DNA from: an uncultured Verrucomicrobiales bacterium
GTDB lineage: Bacteria; Verrucomicrobiota; Verrucomicrobiia; Verrucomicrobiales; Akkermansiaceae
Direction: 5' to 3'
DNA length: 7,883 nucleotides
NCBI GenBank assembly: GCA_937969125.1
Contig: CALBVA010000289.1
Coordinates: forward strand, 1-7,883
Part shown: in pieces, positions 6,242 through 7,883 of the stretch
Layout: each line of letters begins with the position of its first letter
Numbering within the stretch: the first letter of the stretch is position 1
Notes under the pieces: generated by a model
Database searches by the model: none
What the model saw: the letters and a program-made list of their open reading frames with translations, nothing else
What the model was told of the DNA's origin: nothing
Translations under genes and position numbers: made by a program

Positions 6242-6298
6242 TAAAAATGCTTTTTATGATGTCTAATCACCTTAATCGCTCTTGTCCCCGCTATTAAG
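6242..6298. promoter_or_regulatory. Two inverted repeats in the divergent hpt / TPM-like promoter region
   Basis: TAAAAA (6242-6247) and TTTTTA (6251-6256) flank a TGC spacer. CTTAAT (6271-6276) and ATTAAG (6293-6298) are separated by 16 bases, a centre-to-centre distance of 22 bases or about two helical turns, and the right arm touches the ATG at 6299. This is the most AT-rich stretch of the window, as expected for a divergent promoter region. The repeats could be operators, but short AT-rich repeats also occur by chance. Confidence 0.3.
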
Positions 6299-7883
6299 AT
6301 GCCTAGTCTTATCGAAATGAGATGCATCGCGGCCCGCCACCTATGGCTGATGGTTCTTCTGGCAACGGCTCTGCCGCTCTTCGCCGGAAAGGGACCGATC
6401 TGGATCAAATCAGCTGCACAGATCGCCAACTCGTGGAAGGAGGATCAACATCTATATATCATCGGAAGGACTGGTGTACCGGATGAAGGGCTGAGAGATC
6501 TCGAACTCTGGCTGGATGGGAACGCGCCAGGCTGGACAGTGCTACTGATCCAGAAATCAGAAAGACAGCGCTTCACCGGTGCGACTGGAGAGCGCTATAC
6601 GGGAATCGATGCCGTGGAGCAGGCCATGAGCCAAAAACTGCGGAACCTGCCGGGCTTCGCGAATCAAATGGATCCGCGGAGTAATCGGGCCTCGGGAGCC
6701 TTTCTGGTCATGCTCTTGGAGGACCGGAAATTCCTTTATTTTGGGGATGATCATTATGCGGAAAACGGGGCCGGACCTAACAGCTGGAAGGATGACCTTG
6801 ATGAAAAAGCGCGGACCGCAATGCGGGACGGGGGGAGAATTGTCGATGCCGTCCGGGACACCGTGACCTCAATTGAAGCGCGTATTACAAAATCCCTGGA
6901 GCGCAAGCAGCAGGAGCGGAAACAAACCGAAAACGAACTGGGTTCAGAGATCAATACCCTCTCCGAACTCCTTGAGAAGGCGGCGCAGGAACGGGCTTCT
7001 GTTATCGCTGAAAGTGGAGAGGCGCAGAATTTGCTCAATGATTTCCCTAAGGATGATTACGAATCCCGGCTCAATGAGATGAGGGCCTCAGTATCGGAGG
7101 AGGACTACGGTCGGGCTCATCTGGCGGGGACGATTCTTCGTCAGGAGCTGGAAGGGTCTCTGGATGAGATTGAGTCGTTCAAGGCTGCCTACAAATCTCT
7201 TTCCCAACTCCGGGAGCTGGTGGGCAGTGCCAGCGCGAAAACCGAAGCGGGGCGGACCCAGCTAGAGCTCGCTCGTCATAACCTGGCACTTGCCGAAAGT
7301 TCCTTTGCCTCTGGAAATCAAAATTTCCGGAATGAAATGCAAGCCTCCCGCGTGGCACTCCAACTGGCTCCCATGAAAGACCGGGAAATTTTGAAAACGG
7401 AGGAAAGAAAGCAGCGAACCTATAAAATCGGCGGAGCCACCGGAGCGGGAGCAATTGGTCTACTCTGCGTTCTCGGAAACCGGGGTAGACGACGAGCCAA
7501 GAAGGAGGCAGAGAATTTATTGGCCCGACGAAAAGCCGAGATGAAAGAGACTGGAGAAAGGCTCTTCAAAATCATGGACCGCTCCGAGATCATTGTCGGC
7601 GATCACGAAGAACTGGAAAACCGCGGCTATCAGGGTGAAACGCTGGAGCGGTCCAAGATCGCCCTGGCCACAATTGACGGTGCCTTTGTTCTTTCCTCTC
7701 ATGCCCAAAAAATCATCGAGCGGGCCGAGACTCTCATTGGCCCCCGAAACCCAATCAGCGGAGTGCGCAATCTGGTCAGCAGAGGCCGCTACCATAAGGC
7801 CATTGATCTCCTGGATTCCGAACTCAACGTGGGACTGAAAAACGTGCCAAAGCTGAAAGACCGCGAACGTCCAGGAGAGAAGG
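6299..7883 (+). CDS. Predicted membrane-anchored protein with TPM-like domain and long coiled coil (runs off the window end)
   Basis: The frame is open from the ATG at 6299 to the window end: 528 codons with no stop. Residues 8-30 look like a signal peptide (Arg8, Arg13, a hydrophobic LWLMVLLATALPLF core, cleavage near FAG). Residues 50-185 resemble a TPM-type domain. A strand WTVLLIQKS (79-87) follows the DLELWLD helix, then SGAFLVMLLEDRKFLYFGDD (132-151) fits the domain's central strand pair. Residues 190-370 are rich in Glu, Gln, Lys, Arg and Leu and predict long coiled coils. A short Gly-rich hydrophobic segment (375-393) followed by RGRRRAKK suggests one membrane span with the C-terminal part in the cytoplasm. 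That part, from about 400, is again charged and helical. I do not know its function. A shorter start at 6317 is possible. The TPM assignment is from pattern only. Confidence 0.65.
   Translation, partial: MPSLIEMRCIAARHLWLMVLLATALPLFAGKGPIWIKSAAQIANSWKEDQHLYIIGRTGVPDEGLRDLELWLDGNAPGWTVLLIQKSERQRFTGATGERYTGIDAVEQAMSQKLRNLPGFANQMDPRSNRASGAFLVMLLEDRKFLYFGDDHYAENGAGPNSWKDDLDEKARTAMRDGGRIVDAVRDTVTSIEARITKSLERKQQERKQTENELGSEINTLSELLEKAAQERASVIAESGEAQNLLNDFPKDDYESRLNEMRASVSEEDYGRAHLAGTILRQELEGSLDEIESFKAAYKSLSQLRELVGSASAKTEAGRTQLELARHNLALAESSFASGNQNFRNEMQASRVALQLAPMKDREILKTEERKQRTYKIGGATGAGAIGLLCVLGNRGRRRAKKEAENLLARRKAEMKETGERLFKIMDRSEIIVGDHEELENRGYQGETLERSKIALATIDGAFVLSSHAQKIIERAETLIGPRNPISGVRNLVSRGRYHKAIDLLDSELNVGLKNVPKLKDRERPGEK

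Noticed and set aside
1..7883. CRISPR arrays, insertion sequences, phage genes or a defence island
   Set aside because: No direct-repeat array, transposase or integrase motif, or nuclease/toxin gene was seen. The genes are metabolic or housekeeping in type, plus one envelope protein.

Overview
The window looks like an ordinary chromosomal stretch from a moderately GC-rich, Gram-negative-type bacterium. I would guess Verrucomicrobiota or a neighbouring PVC lineage. That rests only on remembered resemblance: a diverged PrmA, a xylose-isomerase-like barrel and a Gfo/Idh/MocA enzyme of the type common in those bacteria, a LOG-family protein with an unusual N-terminus, and no recognisable Shine-Dalgarno sequences. 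It is an inference, not a demonstrated placement. I see no transposase, phage gene, tRNA, rRNA or CRISPR array.

Layout, left to right. Positions 3-83 are the tail of an unidentified + strand gene, followed by a 213-base gap holding several hairpins, a 13-codon mini-ORF and a terminator-like hairpin. A + strand hydroxypyruvate-isomerase-like TIM barrel (297-1067) meets a - strand subgroup-Ib aspartate aminotransferase (1124-2296) at a strong two-way terminator. The aminotransferase lies downstream of a - strand ribosomal protein L11 methyltransferase gene (prmA, 2454-3275). prmA is divergent from a + strand Gfo/Idh/MocA oxidoreductase (3397-4440), which in turn converges, across a second two-way terminator, on a - strand two-gene operon. 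In that operon hypoxanthine phosphoribosyltransferase (hpt, 5634-6176) comes first and a LOG-family (TIGR00730-type) nucleotide hydrolase (4495-5637) second, joined by a 4-base ATGA overlap. Divergent from hpt is a large + strand gene (6299 to the window end, open) for a predicted secreted or membrane-anchored protein: signal peptide, TPM-like domain, long coiled coil, one Gly-rich membrane segment, and a basic, probably cytoplasmic, C-terminal part.

How they may work together. The clearest link is hpt with the LOG gene. One makes IMP/GMP from base and PRPP; the other, by family, splits a nucleoside monophosphate into base and ribose 5-phosphate. They are therefore opposing steps in purine turnover under one promoter. 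The isomerase-like barrel and the Gfo-type dehydrogenase are both sugar enzymes of kinds that often act together, but here they are separate transcription units. The aminotransferase and PrmA are housekeeping. The most poorly understood items are the TPM-like/coiled-coil protein, the pentapeptide-like N-terminus of the LOG protein, and the attenuator-like leader before the isomerase-like gene.
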